A stretch of DNA of 64,000 nucleotides from Streptomyces sp. NBC_00569 (GCF_036345255.1 NZ_CP107783.1:620001-684000); one strand, 5' to 3'. Shown: positions 1 through 10,673, counted from the stretch's first letter. Notes: generated by a model from the sequence alone, not told the origin. Numbers and translations: made by a program.

Positions 1-28
1 AGCCGAGCGCACACGCGGACACCTGAGG

Positions 29-721
29 TCAGCTGTTCCCGCCGTAAGCCGCCGCGATCTCCTCCGACTGCGCCCACCGGCTGTACGTCGGCTGCTGCGG
101 CCAGCCCTCCGGCGAGTCCTGCCACTCCTCCTGGCGGCCGTACGGCAGCAGGTCGACCAGGCCGAACAGGAAGCTCAACTGCTCGACGCCCCGGCCGTCG
201 GTGTGCCAGGTCCGGTACACCTTGTCGCCGTCGCGCAGGAACACGTTGACCCCGAATCCACCGTTCGGAGGGGCGCCGACGTCGCTGCCGAACGAGCTGT
301 TCGCCGTCGAGTACCACGTCATCTCGTTCCCGACCTTGCGCTTGTAGGCGAGCGCCTCGTCGATCGGGCCCTGGGTGACGATCACGAATCGGGCGTCGAA
401 CTTCTTCAATCCCATCAGCCGGGTGAACTGGGTCGTGAAGCCGGTGCAGCCGCTGCACTGCCACTCCGCGTCCTCGAACCACATGTGGTTGTAGACGATG
501 AGCTGCGGGCGGTCGCCGAAGATCTCCACGAGGCGGACCCGGCCGTCCTCGCCCTCCAGTACGTAGTCGGGCATCTCGACCATCGGCAGCCGACGGCGCT
601 GGGCGGCGATGGCGTCGAGCTCCCGGGTGGCGGCCTTCTCCCGGACGCGCAGCGCCGCCAGCTCCTTCTGCCAGGTGGCCGCGTCGACGACGGACGGCAG
701 GGCGTTTTCGGTGGTGGACAT
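29..721 (-). CDS. DUF899 family (thioredoxin-like fold) protein
   Basis: A 230-residue protein recognised as DUF899, a family distantly related to thioredoxin-like proteins whose biochemical role is not established. The N-terminus has a helical segment rich in Arg and Glu. The central core carries the motif VYNHMWF and then ECSGCT-like residues (WQCSGCTGF, about residues 87-95), where the paired cysteines resemble a redox motif. The C-terminus has the family-typical WHTDGRG and LLPYGRQEEW strings. The start is supported by GGAGGCACC just upstream of the ATG. It is on the same strand as the next gene but 181 bases separate them, so co-transcription is uncertain. Confidence 0.85.
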   Translation of the reverse strand: MSTTENALPSVVDAATWQKELAALRVREKAATRELDAIAAQRRRLPMVEMPDYVLEGEDGRVRLVEIFGDRPQLIVYNHMWFEDAEWQCSGCTGFTTQFTRLMGLKKFDARFVIVTQGPIDEALAYKRKVGNEMTWYSTANSSFGSDVGAPPNGGFGVNVFLRDGDKVYRTWHTDGRGVEQLSFLFGLVDLLPYGRQEEWQDSPEGWPQQPTYSRWAQSEEIAAAYGGNS

Positions 722-902
722 GGTGCCTCCGGACGGATCAGGTGCCTGTCTGGGAGTACTGACTCCCTGGGCGGCCGGAAGTCATCGGTCGCCCCCAGCA
801 AGATCGCACCGGCGACGGCAGCCGGCATCTCCAAGGCCCGCACGATCAGCCGACTGGCCGGACCACTGCCCTGCCGTTGCCCCCCCCCAGGCGCCGTCGC
901 CG

Positions 903-2054
903 CTACTTGTTCGGGCCCCGGAGGCGGCCGAACGCCTTCGTGAGGGCGGTCAGCGGCGAGCCGTCCAGTCTGACCGAGCCCGGATCGGCCGGCCGGGGCA
1001 CACCCGCGCCACCGGTCACCTCCGCCAGCGCGGCCTGCGCCGCCTCGGCCGCCTCCCGGTACAGGTCACAGGACTTCGTCATGGCCTCCAGCGCCTCCGC
1101 GTACCTGGCGACCATGCCCTGGGCGTGAACCAGCTCCTCGTCCGGGGTCAGCAGGTGCCAGCCCTGACGCAGCCGTGTCAGGGCCCGCTCGGCGTCGGCG
1201 GGCAGCGGCCTGGGCAGCGCGGCGAACTCCTTGATCCTGTCGAGGAGTTCGGTCGGTTCGGAACCGTCCAGGAAGACGCTGCGCACCGTGAGGCGCTCCG
1301 CCTCGTAGCCCGGGACAGGCGGCACCGTGGGCAGGACGACGGCCCCGCCGCGCGGCATCCGCACGCTCAGCTCCCGCTTCATCGCGAAGTCGGCGATCTG
1401 CGCCTGGTCCGGCGTGCCCCGGTGCTCGACCACCCGGTGCCGCAGGCTGGGCGGCAGGAACGCCGAGACAGGCTTCTGCCCCATCGCGTCCGGCGTCATC
1501 GCCTCGTGCACCACGACATGGATGAACCAGCTGTTCCGGGTGCAGTCCCGCAGCCGGTGGCGCAGCTCGTCGTCGTCCTTGGGCAGATGGTTCGCCGCCC
1601 GCAGGCGCACGCCGGGCACCGTGTCGTGATCCCAGTCGACCCGGTCGCTGTCGGGCCAGAACATGGTGGCGGGCGAGGGCCAGTGCGCGTCCCACGCCCG
1701 CTCCGCCTCGGCGGCGAGGACCCAGGTGACGCCCTCGCCCTCCTTGCGGCGGGCCTCGGGGTCGTACGTCGTCAGCTGTGCGCGCACGGTGACGTCGTCG
1801 GCGACGCGCCAGCGGGCCTCGAAGAGGCGGCGGGCCGCCGGACCGAGGTCGGCGGATTCGTCCCGCGGGTGCAGGGTGGTGGAGCGGGCCGCCTCGACGG
1901 GGTCGAGGTCCAGGAAGTCGTCGAGCACCCCGGCCGCCTTGAGGGCGATCAGGTTGCGCCGGACGTCCTGCTCGGGCTCGGGCCCGAGGTGGCGCCCGCG
2001 CCCCAGCCACGCGGTGTCGGGGGCGATGGTCGAGGAGCTGCTGTTCTTGGCCAT
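903..2054 (-). CDS. Hypothetical protein, 383 residues
   Basis: I do not recognise a family. The reading frame is long, strongly GC3-biased and has ordinary Streptomyces composition, so it is very likely a real gene. It is soluble, with no signal peptide or membrane segment. The middle is rich in Trp, Asp and Pro (for example MFWPDSDRVDWDHD), and the C-terminal 90 residues are helical and Ala-rich. No Shine-Dalgarno sequence stands out before the ATG, so the start is tentative. It lies downstream of and on the same strand as the SpoIIE-type phosphatase, 117 bases away, and could be carried on its transcript. Confidence 0.6.
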   Translation of the reverse strand: MAKNSSSSTIAPDTAWLGRGRHLGPEPEQDVRRNLIALKAAGVLDDFLDLDPVEAARSTTLHPRDESADLGPAARRLFEARWRVADDVTVRAQLTTYDPEARRKEGEGVTWVLAAEAERAWDAHWPSPATMFWPDSDRVDWDHDTVPGVRLRAANHLPKDDDELRHRLRDCTRNSWFIHVVVHEAMTPDAMGQKPVSAFLPPSLRHRVVEHRGTPDQAQIADFAMKRELSVRMPRGGAVVLPTVPPVPGYEAERLTVRSVFLDGSEPTELLDRIKEFAALPRPLPADAERALTRLRQGWHLLTPDEELVHAQGMVARYAEALEAMTKSCDLYREAAEAAQAALAEVTGGAGVPRPADPGSVRLDGSPLTALTKAFGRLRGPNK

Positions 2055-2171
2055 GGAATCGTTCTGTGGGTGATCGGGGGCTCGACCAGTATGGTCCCTG
2101 CACCTGTCGATGGAAGGGCAACCCCGTCCCCGACTTGCATCAATCGCGTGGGAGCGGGACGAACCCCGACG

Positions 2172-4058
2172 TCAGCCGCAGGGTGGCGGCTCCGGAGCGT
2201 GGCTCGTGCGCGCGTCGACCGCCGGCGCCTGGAGCACCAGTACCGACAGGTCGTCCTCGACCGGGCCCGTCCCGAAGTCGTGTGCCGCTCGCCGCACATG
2301 CTCCGCGAGCGCCTTGGCACCGAGTCCCATGCCCTGGCGGAGCACATCCGCGAGGCCGTCGTCGTCGTCCAACTGCCAGTTGCCTCGGCGTCGTTCGGTG
2401 ACGCCGTCGGTCACACACAGCAGCGTTTCGCCGGGCGCGAGATGGAAGGTGCTGGCACGGAATTCGGCGCCCTCGTCGATACCGAGCAGCATCCGCGGCT
2501 CGCAAGCCGGTTCCACTCTGCCGTCGGTGAACAGATGGAGGGGCGGGGGGTGGCCGGCGCTGGCGACCCGGCAGCGGGCTCCCGCCACGCCCGGTTCGAC
2601 GGCCAGCTCCCCGTACAGCAGGCTCAGGAACCGGGTGGCCGCCTGCTCGCCCTCGTCCGTGAGTGCTTCCGCGCTCTCCTCCGCCATGGCGGTGTTCAGC
2701 CGGTCGAGCACCGATTCGACGCCGTGGCCTTCGCGCGCCAGGAGACGCACCAGATGCCGGGCGAGGCCGGTGACGGACATCGCCTCCGGGTCCTTCCCCT
2801 GCACGTCCCCGAGCAGGAAGCACCAGCGTCCCTCGCCCTTCGGGAAGATGTCGTAGAAGTCGCCGCCGACGGTCTGGCCCTCGCCGTGCGGCTCGTACAC
2901 GATCGCGCTGTCGATTCCCGCGATGCGGGCCAGGCTCGTCGGCAGCTGCCTGCGCTGGAGCGCGACGCTGATGGTCGTCTGTCTCGTGTACTGGCGGGCC
3001 GTGTACACGGCCTGCGCCACGCGGCGGGCCACGTCGTCCACCATTCGCACCACCGCGTCGGTCATGTGCAGCTGCCCCGTCCGGCCGAGCAGGAGTACGC
3101 CCACGTCGGAGTCACGGACGGTGAGCGGGAAGGCGAATGCCGACCCGCCCGCACGGTCGGACCCGCCGCTCTCCGGCCAGGGCCAGGGCGTGCCGCCGGC
3201 GCGGATGCCGGCGGACGGCGGGATCCGCCCCAGTTCCTCGCGCAACGGCACGATGCGCCGCTCGTCGACGTGCCAGACCCGGGCGAGCTGCAGCCCTCCC
3301 CCCTGGGTCCGCAGCCAGATGCCGCACCAGTCGGCCAGGCGGGGTACGAGCAGCTGGGCCGCGAGGGCCGCGACCATGCCCTGGTCCAGCTGCCCGGCCA
3401 GGAGCTCACTGGTCTCGGCGAGGAACGAGGGGCCGCTGTGGTCCACCCATTCGGCGGCGTACCCGTGGCTGCGCGCGGGGTGGTTCGGCGGCCTCGCGTC
3501 ATCGGGCGCGGCCGGTACGGTCCCGGGTGCACCGGTCTCGCCGGTACGGGCCGGGGTGGCGTCGGCGGCAGGGTGTCCCGGCTCCGTCGAGGAGGACTCG
3601 AGCCGGAACCACACCCGCTTCTCCGACCGGCGGTAGGTCACGCCCCAGGCCTGGGAGAGCGCGCTCACCAGCTGGAGGCCGTAGCCGGGCTCACCGTGCC
3701 GGGCGTCCGCCGCGCCTCGTACGCCTCTGGAGGGGTGGCGGTCCGCGACCTCGACGACGACGGCCATTCCGGCATTCGGGTGCCGCTCCAGGCGGCAGAC
3801 GACGTCGATGTCGGTGCCGGCGTACACGACGGCGTTGGTGACCAGCTCGCTGACCAGCAGAACGGCGTTGTCGACAAGCCCCTGCGGGACCGTCCCGGGA
3901 GCGGGGATCGGGTCCTGGCCGGGCGGCGTCGCGGTGGACGTCATCCGGCCCGATAGCACGTCACGCAGGAATCGTCGCGCCTGTGCGGACGCGAGCTGGT
4001 TCGCCGGCAACTCCTTGCTGCACACGAAATCAGCCGAGTGTGCGGGCAACGGGATCAC
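2172..4058 (-). CDS. SpoIIE-type PP2C phosphatase with N-terminal HATPase and GAF domains
   Basis: A multi-domain regulator. The N-terminal part (about residues 1-160) is an anti-sigma-factor-type HATPase_c domain with the N-box [10 protein letters not shown] and a GYGLQLV glycine loop. A GAF-like sensor follows (about 205-385). The C-terminal PP2C/SpoIIE domain (about 390-605) has GGDFYD, GDVQGK and DGVTE metal-binding motifs. Such proteins both phosphorylate and dephosphorylate STAS anti-anti-sigma partners. No STAS gene is visible nearby. I chose the GTG at 4058, which has GGGGG five bases upstream, over a TTG seven codons earlier. It is divergent from the HAMP-array kinase at 4179, which suggests a shared signalling theme. 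Confidence 0.88.
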   Translation of the reverse strand: MIPLPAHSADFVCSKELPANQLASAQARRFLRDVLSGRMTSTATPPGQDPIPAPGTVPQGLVDNAVLLVSELVTNAVVYAGTDIDVVCRLERHPNAGMAVVVEVADRHPSRGVRGAADARHGEPGYGLQLVSALSQAWGVTYRRSEKRVWFRLESSSTEPGHPAADATPARTGETGAPGTVPAAPDDARPPNHPARSHGYAAEWVDHSGPSFLAETSELLAGQLDQGMVAALAAQLLVPRLADWCGIWLRTQGGGLQLARVWHVDERRIVPLREELGRIPPSAGIRAGGTPWPWPESGGSDRAGGSAFAFPLTVRDSDVGVLLLGRTGQLHMTDAVVRMVDDVARRVAQAVYTARQYTRQTTISVALQRRQLPTSLARIAGIDSAIVYEPHGEGQTVGGDFYDIFPKGEGRWCFLLGDVQGKDPEAMSVTGLARHLVRLLAREGHGVESVLDRLNTAMAEESAEALTDEGEQAATRFLSLLYGELAVEPGVAGARCRVASAGHPPPLHLFTDGRVEPACEPRMLLGIDEGAEFRASTFHLAPGETLLCVTDGVTERRRGNWQLDDDDGLADVLRQGMGLGAKALAEHVRRAAHDFGTGPVEDDLSVLVLQAPAVDARTSHAPEPPPCG

Positions 4059-4105
4059 GACGCCCCCTGTGTGCGCCAACAGCTGGCGGGAGAAGTATTT
4101 TCGCG

Positions 4106-4131
4106 CCCCTTATAATATGACAAACATGCGC
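4106..4131. promoter_or_regulatory. AT-rich divergent promoter region with a TATAAT hexamer
   Basis: The 120-base gap between the phosphatase and the HAMP-array kinase contains an AT-rich island in otherwise high-GC DNA, including a perfect TATAAT at 4111-4116. I could not place a convincing -35 box at the right spacing on either strand, so this is only a likely promoter area. Confidence 0.3.
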
Positions 4132-4178
4132 AAACAGGCCGCTGGTGTGCACGACGAACTCCGGGCGGAGGGTGGTTC

Positions 4179-7100
4179 ATGACCATGGACACGACTCGGC
4201 CCGACGTGGCCGGCCCCACCACGACGGACTCCGGACAATGGGTCCGTACGAGTGAGCTGCGCCCGCTTCTCGCCACGATGAGGGCCCTGTGCGAAGGCGA
4301 TTTCACGGCGCGCGCGGACGGTTCACCGGAAGAGGGCGAAGCGGCCCCCAAGGACCCGGTCGTCGCCGAGATGGGCGCGGTCCTCAACCAGATCATCGCG
4401 CGGAACGACCACCTCGCCACGGAGCTCCAGCGCGTCCGGCACGAGATCATCCGGCGGGGCCGGCTGGACGAGCGCATCTCGGCGAGTCCCGGGGCAGGCA
4501 CCTGGACGACGAACGTCGAGGCAGCCAACACGGCGATCGAGGCGCTGGTGGGCCCCGTCGCCAAGGCCACCCGGGTCCTCGACGCCGTCGCGGACGGCGA
4601 TCTGACCCAGCACGTCGATCTGCACGACGGAAGCCGCCAGCTCCGCGGCGACCTGCGCCGCCTCGGCATCGGCGTGAACCGCATGGTGGACCAGCTCTCG
4701 CTGTTCACCGGAGAGGTGACCCGGGTCGCCCGCGAGGTCGGCACCGAGGGGCGTCTGGGGGGCCGTGCGAAGGCGCAGGGCCTGTCCGGAGACTGGCTCC
4801 ACGTGACCGAGGCGGTCAACACCATGGCGTCGCGGCTGACGGCGCAGGTGCGGGACATCGCGGTGGTGACGACCGCCGTGGCCCGCGGCGACCTGACGCA
4901 GCAGGTGACCGTCGAGGCCACGGGAGAGCTGCTGGAGCTGAAGCTCACCGTCAACACGATGGTGGACCAGCTGCGGGCGTTCGCCGACGAGGTCACCAGG
5001 GTCGCCCGCGAGGTCGGCACCGAGGGCCAGCTCGGCGGCCGCGCCCAGGTCAGGGGCGTGTCCGGGGTCTGGAAAGACCTCACCGACAACGTGAACTTCA
5101 TGGCGTCGAACCTGACCTCCCAGGTCCGCAACATCGCCCAGGTCACCACCGCCGTCGCCAACGGAGACCTGAGCCAGAAGATCACCGTCGACGCGCGGGG
5201 CGAGATCCTTCAGCTGAAGTCGACGATCAACACGATGGTCGACCAGCTCTCCGCCTTCGCCGACGAGGTCACGCGTGTGGCCCGCGAGGTCGGCACCGAG
5301 GGCCAGCTCGGCGGCCGCGCCCAGGTCAGGGGCGTGTCCGGGGTCTGGAAGGACCTCACCGAGAGCGTCAACTTCATGGCCGACAACCTCACGTCGCAGG
5401 TCCGCAACATCGCTCAGGTCGCCACCGCCGTCGCCGAGGGCGACCTCGGCAAGACGATCACCGTGGAGGCCAAGGGAGAGATCCTCGAGCTGAAGTCGAC
5501 GATCAACACGATGGTCGACCAGCTCTCCGCCTTCGCCGACGAGGTCACGCGTGTGGCCCGCGAGGTCGGCACCGAGGGCAACCTGGGCGGCCAGGCCCAG
5601 GTCAGGGGCGCGTCCGGGGTCTGGAAGGACCTCACCGACAACGTGAACTTCATGGCGCTCAACCTGACCTCCCAGGTCCGCAACATCGCCCAGGTCACCA
5701 CCGCCGTCGCCAACGGAGACCTGTCGAAGAAGATCGACGTCGACGCCCGTGGCGAGATCCTGGAGCTCAAGGACACCATCAACTCGATGGTCCAGCAGCT
5801 GAGGGCGTTCGCGGACGAGGTGACCCGCGTGGCCCGCGAGGTCGGCACCGAGGGGCGGCTCGGCGGCCGCGCCCAGGTCCACGGCGCCTCCGGGGTCTGG
5901 GAGAACCTCACCGACAACGTGAACTTCATGGCCGACAACCTCACCTCCCAGGTCCGCAACATCGCCCAGGTCGCCACCGCCGTCGCGCGCGGTGACCTGT
6001 CGAAGAAGATCGACGTCGACGCCCGCGGCGAGATCCTGGAACTCAAGACCACGATCAACACGATGGTCGACACGCTGTCCTCGTTCGCCTCCGAGGTCAC
6101 ACGTGTGGCCCGTGAGGTCGGCTCCGAGGGGCAGCTGGGCGGCCAGGCCCGCGTGGAGGGCGTCTACGGGACGTGGAAGCGCCTGACCACCAGCGTCAAC
6201 GACCTGGCCCTGAACCTGACCACCCAGGTGCGCGCCATCGCCGAGGTCGCCAGCGCCGTCACACAGGGAGACATGTCCGGCTCCATCTCCGTGGAGGCCC
6301 AGGGCGAGGTCGCCACCCTCAAGGACAACATCAACCTCATGGTGGCGAACCTCCGTGAGACGACCCGGGCCAAGGACTGGCTGGAGTCCAACCTGACCCG
6401 TATCGCGGGACTCATGCAGGGCCACCGCGACCTGGTCGAGGTCGCCGACCTGATCCTGCGCGAGCTGACCCCTCTGGTGAACGCCCAGTACGGTGCGTTC
6501 TTCCTGGCCGAGGCAGCTGCGGAACCGGGCGAGGACCTCGAGCTCCTGGCCGGTTACGGCACCGGCCAGGAAGAAGACCACAGGCCACGCCCCCGGCTCA
6601 GCCTCGGCGCGCCCGGCTGGGGTCTCATCTCCCAGGCCGCCGCGGAGAAACGGCGGATCCTCGTCGACGCGGTCCCCCCGGACTACATCACCATCAGCTC
6701 CGGCCTCGGCGCCGCGCCGCCGGCCAGCGTCGTCATCCTGCCGATCCTCTTCGAGGACCGGGTGCTCGGCGTGATCGAACTCGCCTCGTTCAGTCGCTTC
6801 AGCGAGGTCCACCTCGCCTTCGTCGACCAGTTCGTGAACACCATCGGCGTTTCCATCAACACCATCATCGCCAACTCCCGTACCGAGTCGCTCCTTTCCG
6901 AGTCGCAGCGCCTCACCGCCGAACTGCGCCAGCGCTCCGACGAGTTGCAGACCACCAACGCCGAACTGGAGGAGAAGGCGGCGCTGCTCGCCACGTCCTC
7001 CCAGTACAAGTCCGAGTTCCTGGCGAACATGTCGCACGAGTTGCGCACACCCCTCAACTCGCTCCTCGTACTGTCCCGGCTTCTCGCCGACAATCCCTCC

Positions 7101-8411
7101 GGCCGGCTCTCCACGGAGGAGGTGGAGTTCGCCGTCACCATTCACCAGGCGGGCTCCGACCTGCTGCAACTGATCAACGACATTCTCGACCTGTCGAAGA
7201 TCGAGGCGGGCCGGATGGATGTGCACCCCAAGAAGCTGCCGCTGAACAAACTGCTCGACTATGTGCGGGCGACGTTCCAGCCGCTCTCCGGAGACCGGGG
7301 CCTGTCGTTCGACATCAAGGTCGGCGAGGACGTCCCCCTCGAGCTCTACTCCGACGAGCAGCGCCTCCAGCAGATCCTGCGCAACCTTCTCTCGAACGCG
7401 GTGAAGTTCACCTCGTCCGGCGGGGTGGAACTGCTCGTCGAGCGCGCGACGCCCGCGGACTTCGAGGAGGAGACACTGCGCGACGCGGACGAAATCATCG
7501 CCCTCTCCGTCAAGGACACCGGAATCGGCATCCAGCCGGAGCTGCTCAGCGGGATCTTCGAGGCGTTCCAGCAGTCCGACGGCGCCACCAACCGCAAGTA
7601 CGGCGGCACCGGCCTCGGCCTCTCCATCAGCCGTGACATGGCGGCCCTGCTCGGCGGCAGGATCACGGCCGAGAGCGAGCCGGGCGTCGGCTCCACCTTC
7701 ACCCTCTACGTCCCTGTGCACTACACGACCCCCGCGGTGGAACCGCTCCCCACGGCCGGCGAAGTGCAGGCCATCTCCGGGCCGGGCTCGCCGGCCCGTC
7801 GGCCCACGGCCCGCGCAGAGACCCCCGCGGAGATCGACGTGTTCACCGACCCGGCGTCCGTGCCCCGCACGGCAACCCGTGCCTCCGTGGACGTCGCCGA
7901 CCTCATGGACGAGCACGCGAGCTGGCCGGAGACGACCCGGCTCAAGGAATGGCTGACCGGCAGCACCGCCGGGGTGCTGGCCAACCGCCGCATCCTGATC
8001 GTCGACGACGACATCCGGAACGTGTTCGCGCTCACCCATGTGCTGGGCCGCGTCGGTATCACCGTCAAATACGCCGAGAACGGCCGCGAGGGCCTGGAGG
8101 TCCTCGACCGGACACCCGACGTGTCCCTGGTCCTGATGGACATCATGATGCCCGAGATGGATGGTTACGAGATGATCGCGGCGATGCGGCGCACACCCCG
8201 GTTCGCGAACCTGCCGGTCATCGCACTGACCGCCAAGGCCATGCCCGGCGACCGCGAAAAGGCCATCGAGAGCGGCGCGAACGACTACATCCCCAAGCCG
8301 GTGGACGTCGACCGGCTTTTGTCGGTGATCTGCCGGCTGCTCGACCCGCACACCCCCTCGCAATCGCCTTCGCCCACGTCCGGCGACGACACCCCGGGGC
8401 GGGCACAGTGA
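4179..8411 (+). CDS. HAMP-array hybrid histidine kinase (HAMP repeats-GAF-HisKA-HATPase-REC)
   Basis: A 1410-residue cytoplasmic hybrid sensor kinase with no membrane segments. After about 110 N-terminal residues it carries a long poly-HAMP array: six copies of an about 92-residue unit containing VTRAREVG-type cores ([13 protein letters not shown]). A GAF domain (about 745-900) and a short coiled coil follow. The HisKA domain has SHELRTP with phospho-acceptor His953. The HATPase has N, G1 and G2 boxes ([22 protein letters not shown]). A C-terminal receiver has phospho-acceptor Asp1321 in [13 protein letters not shown]. The architecture recalls group III (Nik1/Os1) fungal kinases and actinobacterial relatives. 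GGAGGG precedes the ATG. The stop overlaps the next gene by GTGA, so they are co-translated. Confidence 0.95.
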   Translation: MTMDTTRPDVAGPTTTDSGQWVRTSELRPLLATMRALCEGDFTARADGSPEEGEAAPKDPVVAEMGAVLNQIIARNDHLATELQRVRHEIIRRGRLDERISASPGAGTWTTNVEAANTAIEALVGPVAKATRVLDAVADGDLTQHVDLHDGSRQLRGDLRRLGIGVNRMVDQLSLFTGEVTRVAREVGTEGRLGGRAKAQGLSGDWLHVTEAVNTMASRLTAQVRDIAVVTTAVARGDLTQQVTVEATGELLELKLTVNTMVDQLRAFADEVTRVAREVGTEGQLGGRAQVRGVSGVWKDLTDNVNFMASNLTSQVRNIAQVTTAVANGDLSQKITVDARGEILQLKSTINTMVDQLSAFADEVTRVAREVGTEGQLGGRAQVRGVSGVWKDLTESVNFMADNLTSQVRNIAQVATAVAEGDLGKTITVEAKGEILELKSTINTMVDQLSAFADEVTRVAREVGTEGNLGGQAQVRGASGVWKDLTDNVNFMALNLTSQVRNIAQVTTAVANGDLSKKIDVDARGEILELKDTINSMVQQLRAFADEVTRVAREVGTEGRLGGRAQVHGASGVWENLTDNVNFMADNLTSQVRNIAQVATAVARGDLSKKIDVDARGEILELKTTINTMVDTLSSFASEVTRVAREVGSEGQLGGQARVEGVYGTWKRLTTSVNDLALNLTTQVRAIAEVASAVTQGDMSGSISVEAQGEVATLKDNINLMVANLRETTRAKDWLESNLTRIAGLMQGHRDLVEVADLILRELTPLVNAQYGAFFLAEAAAEPGEDLELLAGYGTGQEEDHRPRPRLSLGAPGWGLISQAAAEKRRILVDAVPPDYITISSGLGAAPPASVVILPILFEDRVLGVIELASFSRFSEVHLAFVDQFVNTIGVSINTIIANSRTESLLSESQRLTAELRQRSDELQTTNAELEEKAALLATSSQYKSEFLANMSHELRTPLNSLLVLSRLLADNPSGRLSTEEVEFAVTIHQAGSDLLQLINDILDLSKIEAGRMDVHPKKLPLNKLLDYVRATFQPLSGDRGLSFDIKVGEDVPLELYSDEQRLQQILRNLLSNAVKFTSSGGVELLVERATPADFEEETLRDADEIIALSVKDTGIGIQPELLSGIFEAFQQSDGATNRKYGGTGLGLSISRDMAALLGGRITAESEPGVGSTFTLYVPVHYTTPAVEPLPTAGEVQAISGPGSPARRPTARAETPAEIDVFTDPASVPRTATRASVDVADLMDEHASWPETTRLKEWLTGSTAGVLANRRILIVDDDIRNVFALTHVLGRVGITVKYAENGREGLEVLDRTPDVSLVLMDIMMPEMDGYEMIAAMRRTPRFANLPVIALTAKAMPGDREKAIESGANDYIPKPVDVDRLLSVICRLLDPHTPSQSPSPTSGDDTPGRAQ
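4600..6350 (+). repeat. Six tandem 276-bp in-frame repeats encoding the HAMP array
   Basis: A conserved core encoding EVGTEG recurs at 4734, 5010, 5286, 5562, 5838 and 6114, exactly 276 bases apart each time. The unit encodes 92 residues, plausibly one canonical plus one divergent HAMP. Near-identical nucleotide stretches between units 2-4 suggest recent duplication or gene conversion. Confidence 0.9.
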
Positions 8412-9046
8412 CGGCGCCGCAGGGAGCGGCGGCGGACGCCTCCAGCATCCTCATCGTGGACGACATGGAGGAGAACCTGGTCGCGCTCGAAGCCGTGCTC
8501 GGCTCACTCGCCCGCGTGGTGCGCGCACACTCGGGCGAGGCGGCGCTCAAGGCGATGCTTCGGCAGGAGTTCGCCGTCGCGCTCATCGACGTCCTGATGC
8601 CGGGCATGAACGGCTTCGAGACCGCCGCCAACATCAAGGGCCTCGACCAGACCAAGGACATCCCGATCATCCTGCTGACCGGGGCGGCGGTCGACCCGAA
8701 CTACGCGTATCGCGGCTACACGGTCGGCGCGGCGGACTTCCTGATCAAGCCGTTCGACCCCTGGCTGCTGCGGACCAAGGTCAACGTCTTCCTGGAGCTG
8801 CACCGCAAGAACCGTCAACTTGCCGAGCAGGCGGAGCAGCTGACACGCCTACTGGCGGTCGACGTGCCCACGAAACCCGCCGAGGAACAGCACCGCCTCG
8901 TCGAAGTGGAACACCAACTGGCCCAGGTGCAAAGCCTGCTGCGCGAGCGGGAGGGTACGGACGCCCTCGATGCGGCGGACCTCGCCGACCGGATCGCCGT
9001 ACTCGAAAGGGCGGTTGGACGGCTCGTGGAAAGCCGGGACCAGTAG
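8408..9046 (+). CDS. Response regulator with C-terminal coiled coil
   Basis: A 212-residue protein beginning at a GTG that overlaps the kinase stop (GTGA). Residues 12-125 form a receiver domain with the acidic pocket VDDME, phospho-acceptor Asp61 in LIDVLMPGMNG, and the conserved Lys114 in FLIKPF. The remainder (about 128-212) has no DNA-binding or enzymatic output domain. It is Glu/Gln/Leu-rich and looks like a coiled coil, so it probably acts by protein-protein contacts. The overlap with the hybrid kinase strongly suggests it is part of the same phosphorelay, probably the receiver fed by the kinase HisKA domain. Confidence 0.9.
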   Translation: MTAPQGAAADASSILIVDDMEENLVALEAVLGSLARVVRAHSGEAALKAMLRQEFAVALIDVLMPGMNGFETAANIKGLDQTKDIPIILLTGAAVDPNYAYRGYTVGAADFLIKPFDPWLLRTKVNVFLELHRKNRQLAEQAEQLTRLLAVDVPTKPAEEQHRLVEVEHQLAQVQSLLREREGTDALDAADLADRIAVLERAVGRLVESRDQ

Positions 9047-9106
9047 GTGCAGGCCCGGCGCGCCCTGCCGGACGCGGCGAACCGCCCGGCAGAGCCCCGC
9101 GTCGGC

Positions 9107-9199
9107 TCAGGACACGTCGGCCGGCGCCTGCTCGGCGGCCTCCAGCTCTTCCTCCGGGTCCAGCGGCTTCAAGCCCGGCTCCTCTCGTCGGATGCCCAT
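9107..9199 (-). CDS. Possible small acidic protein, 30 residues
   Basis: A short frame in the 231-base gap between the response regulator and the thioesterase. It encodes a peptide beginning MGIRREEP and ending in an acidic Glu-rich stretch (LDPEEELEAAEQ). The composition looks protein-like and codon use is GC3-rich, but the upstream GGGGTG is a weak ribosome site and I know no family. Chance occurrence in high-GC DNA is possible. Confidence 0.25.
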   Translation of the reverse strand: MGIRREEPGLKPLDPEEELEAAEQAPADVS

Positions 9200-9277
9200 C
9201 GAGGCACCCCGCGCGAGCGAACCGTGACAGTCAGAGCATGTGATCAGTTCACGACACGGATCCGGTGCACCAGCGGA

Positions 9278-9724
9278 TCACGCCGACGTCGGCGCTTGGC
9301 CGAGGGGGATGACGCGGGCCGTGGCATCGGCGGTGGCGATGACCACCCCGTCGGAGTCGGTGAGGCCGGCTTCCAAGAAGGCGATGTCGCCCGCCCGGTG
9401 CACCACACGCCCCTTGCCGATGATCCGGCCCGGGCGGACGGGCCTCAGGAAACGCGTGTGGAGCTCCAGCGTGGACTGGAACTGGTCCGGTTCGAGCGTG
9501 GCCAGGAGCGCGGGACCGACGGTGTCGTAGAGCATGGCCGCGAGAAATGCGCCCAGCACGTTCCCGGCCGGGTTGGTGAAGTCCTCGGTCGCGGTGAAGG
9601 CCAGCTCGACGGTGCCGCTGTCGCCGTCCGCGTCGAGGACCTCCATCCCCAGCGTGGCCGCCGCCCGGGGCAGCGGGGCGCGCCCCTCCACGGCATCCCA
9701 GAACGGCCCGGATCGTCCTGTCAT
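9278..9724 (-). CDS. PaaI-family hotdog thioesterase
   Basis: A 148-residue hotdog-fold acyl-CoA thioesterase. The typical PaaI/4HBT pattern is visible: NPAGNVLGAFLAAMLYDTVGPAL (helix with the N-x-x-G-x-x-G-G-like loop and a catalytic acidic position), then LHTRFLRPVRPGRIIGKGRVVHRAG and a C-terminal strand with TADATARV. It hydrolyses small-chain or aromatic acyl-CoA; the substrate cannot be read from sequence. The start at 9724 has GGAGGTGTGCG directly upstream; longer in-frame extensions lack this and look non-coding. It is divergent from the acetyltransferase at 10008. Confidence 0.85.
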   Translation of the reverse strand: MTGRSGPFWDAVEGRAPLPRAAATLGMEVLDADGDSGTVELAFTATEDFTNPAGNVLGAFLAAMLYDTVGPALLATLEPDQFQSTLELHTRFLRPVRPGRIIGKGRVVHRAGDIAFLEAGLTDSDGVVIATADATARVIPLGQAPTSA

Positions 9725-10007
9725 CGCACACCTCCCAGGTCGAGAGTTCTGTCGGGATTTCTCCTGCCGTGCACATTCCCCCTGTCCGTCTCCCCCATCG
9801 GCCCCGCACCTTCCCCTGCGTGTGGCGATCAGCAGCGGCCGACGGGACGAGCCAGTCGCAAGAGCGACCCGGGACGGGACGACGGAGATCGCAGAAGAAT
9901 GCGGGCACCAGACACCTGATGCATGCCACACCCGCAACGAGGCGGCCGGCCTTTCACCCGAGCGGCCGCCGGACTCGTCACACGGCACATGTGTCAGACT
10001 CCGCCGC

Positions 10008-10472
10008 ATGACACATGATCAGACCCGCGAGACGCTGAGCATCGGGCAGCGCGACTCCGAGCTCAACGAGCGCCTGTCGCAGGGCCTGGACGAGGTCAAC
10101 TTCCCCGCCACCGGAACCACTGCCGCAGATCAGAGTTCGCTGTCGGTGAAGGTGGTCGACGAGGCCGGTGAGCTGCTCGGGGGCCTTTCCGGCTGGACGT
10201 GGGCCGGGCTGCTCGGCATCGAGATGCTGTGGATCCGTGAGAGGAGCCGTAAGGACGGGTGGGGATCGAAGATCCTCCTGGCCGCGGAGGCGGAGGCGCG
10301 CCGGCGAGGCTGCGACCGCGCCTGCGTGTCGTCCTTCACCTTCCAGGCACCGGAGTTCTACCAGCGCCACGGATATGTCGAGACCGGCCGGACCCTGGGA
10401 ATCCCGGGCGGCGCCGAGGATGTCCACATGTTCAAGAAGCTGGAACAGGCCTCGAAGAAGAGTGAAGGGTGA
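10008..10472 (+). CDS. GNAT family N-acetyltransferase
   Basis: A 154-residue GNAT protein. The acetyl-CoA-binding core appears as IRERSRKDGWGSKILLAAEAEARRRGC, corresponding to the R/Q-x-x-G-x-G/A motif followed by the alpha-helix. The YQRHGYVETG motif near residue 125 is the usual C-terminal catalytic Tyr strand. The substrate is unknown. The ATG at 10008 was chosen because the domain begins soon after and upstream residues look non-coding. The gene faces the thioesterase divergently and converges with the anti-sigma gene, with a strong hairpin between. Confidence 0.88.
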   Translation: MTHDQTRETLSIGQRDSELNERLSQGLDEVNFPATGTTAADQSSLSVKVVDEAGELLGGLSGWTWAGLLGIEMLWIRERSRKDGWGSKILLAAEAEARRRGCDRACVSSFTFQAPEFYQRHGYVETGRTLGIPGGAEDVHMFKKLEQASKKSEG

Positions 10473-10673
10473 CGCGGTCCCGCGCTGCGCGACCATGCGG
10501 TCAGCCGTGTGCGTGATCAGCCGACGGCCTCACCCGAGGCGAGGCCGCGCCGGCGCTTGACCGAAGCATCGCCGCCGCGGCGTCTCGCGTCTCCCCGTCT
10601 GTACTCACCCCGGCCATTCGGAGCGGCGACCCGGTGAGGATCGGTCTCCCACACGATCGGGGGAGAACTTCCG

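Noticed and set aside
609..3956. A very long plus-strand open frame (over 1100 codons)
   Set aside because: It is antisense to the recognised SpoIIE-type phosphatase and the hypothetical gene, and its product is Arg/Gly/His-rich with no domain. It is a high-GC shadow.
4600..6350. Regular repeats considered as a CRISPR array
   Set aside because: Units are 276 bp, in frame, and encode HAMP domains; there are no short spacers.
4323..8363. A minus-strand open frame of more than 1300 codons with repeated units
   Set aside because: It mirrors the HAMP-array kinase; the repetition comes from the sense-strand repeats.
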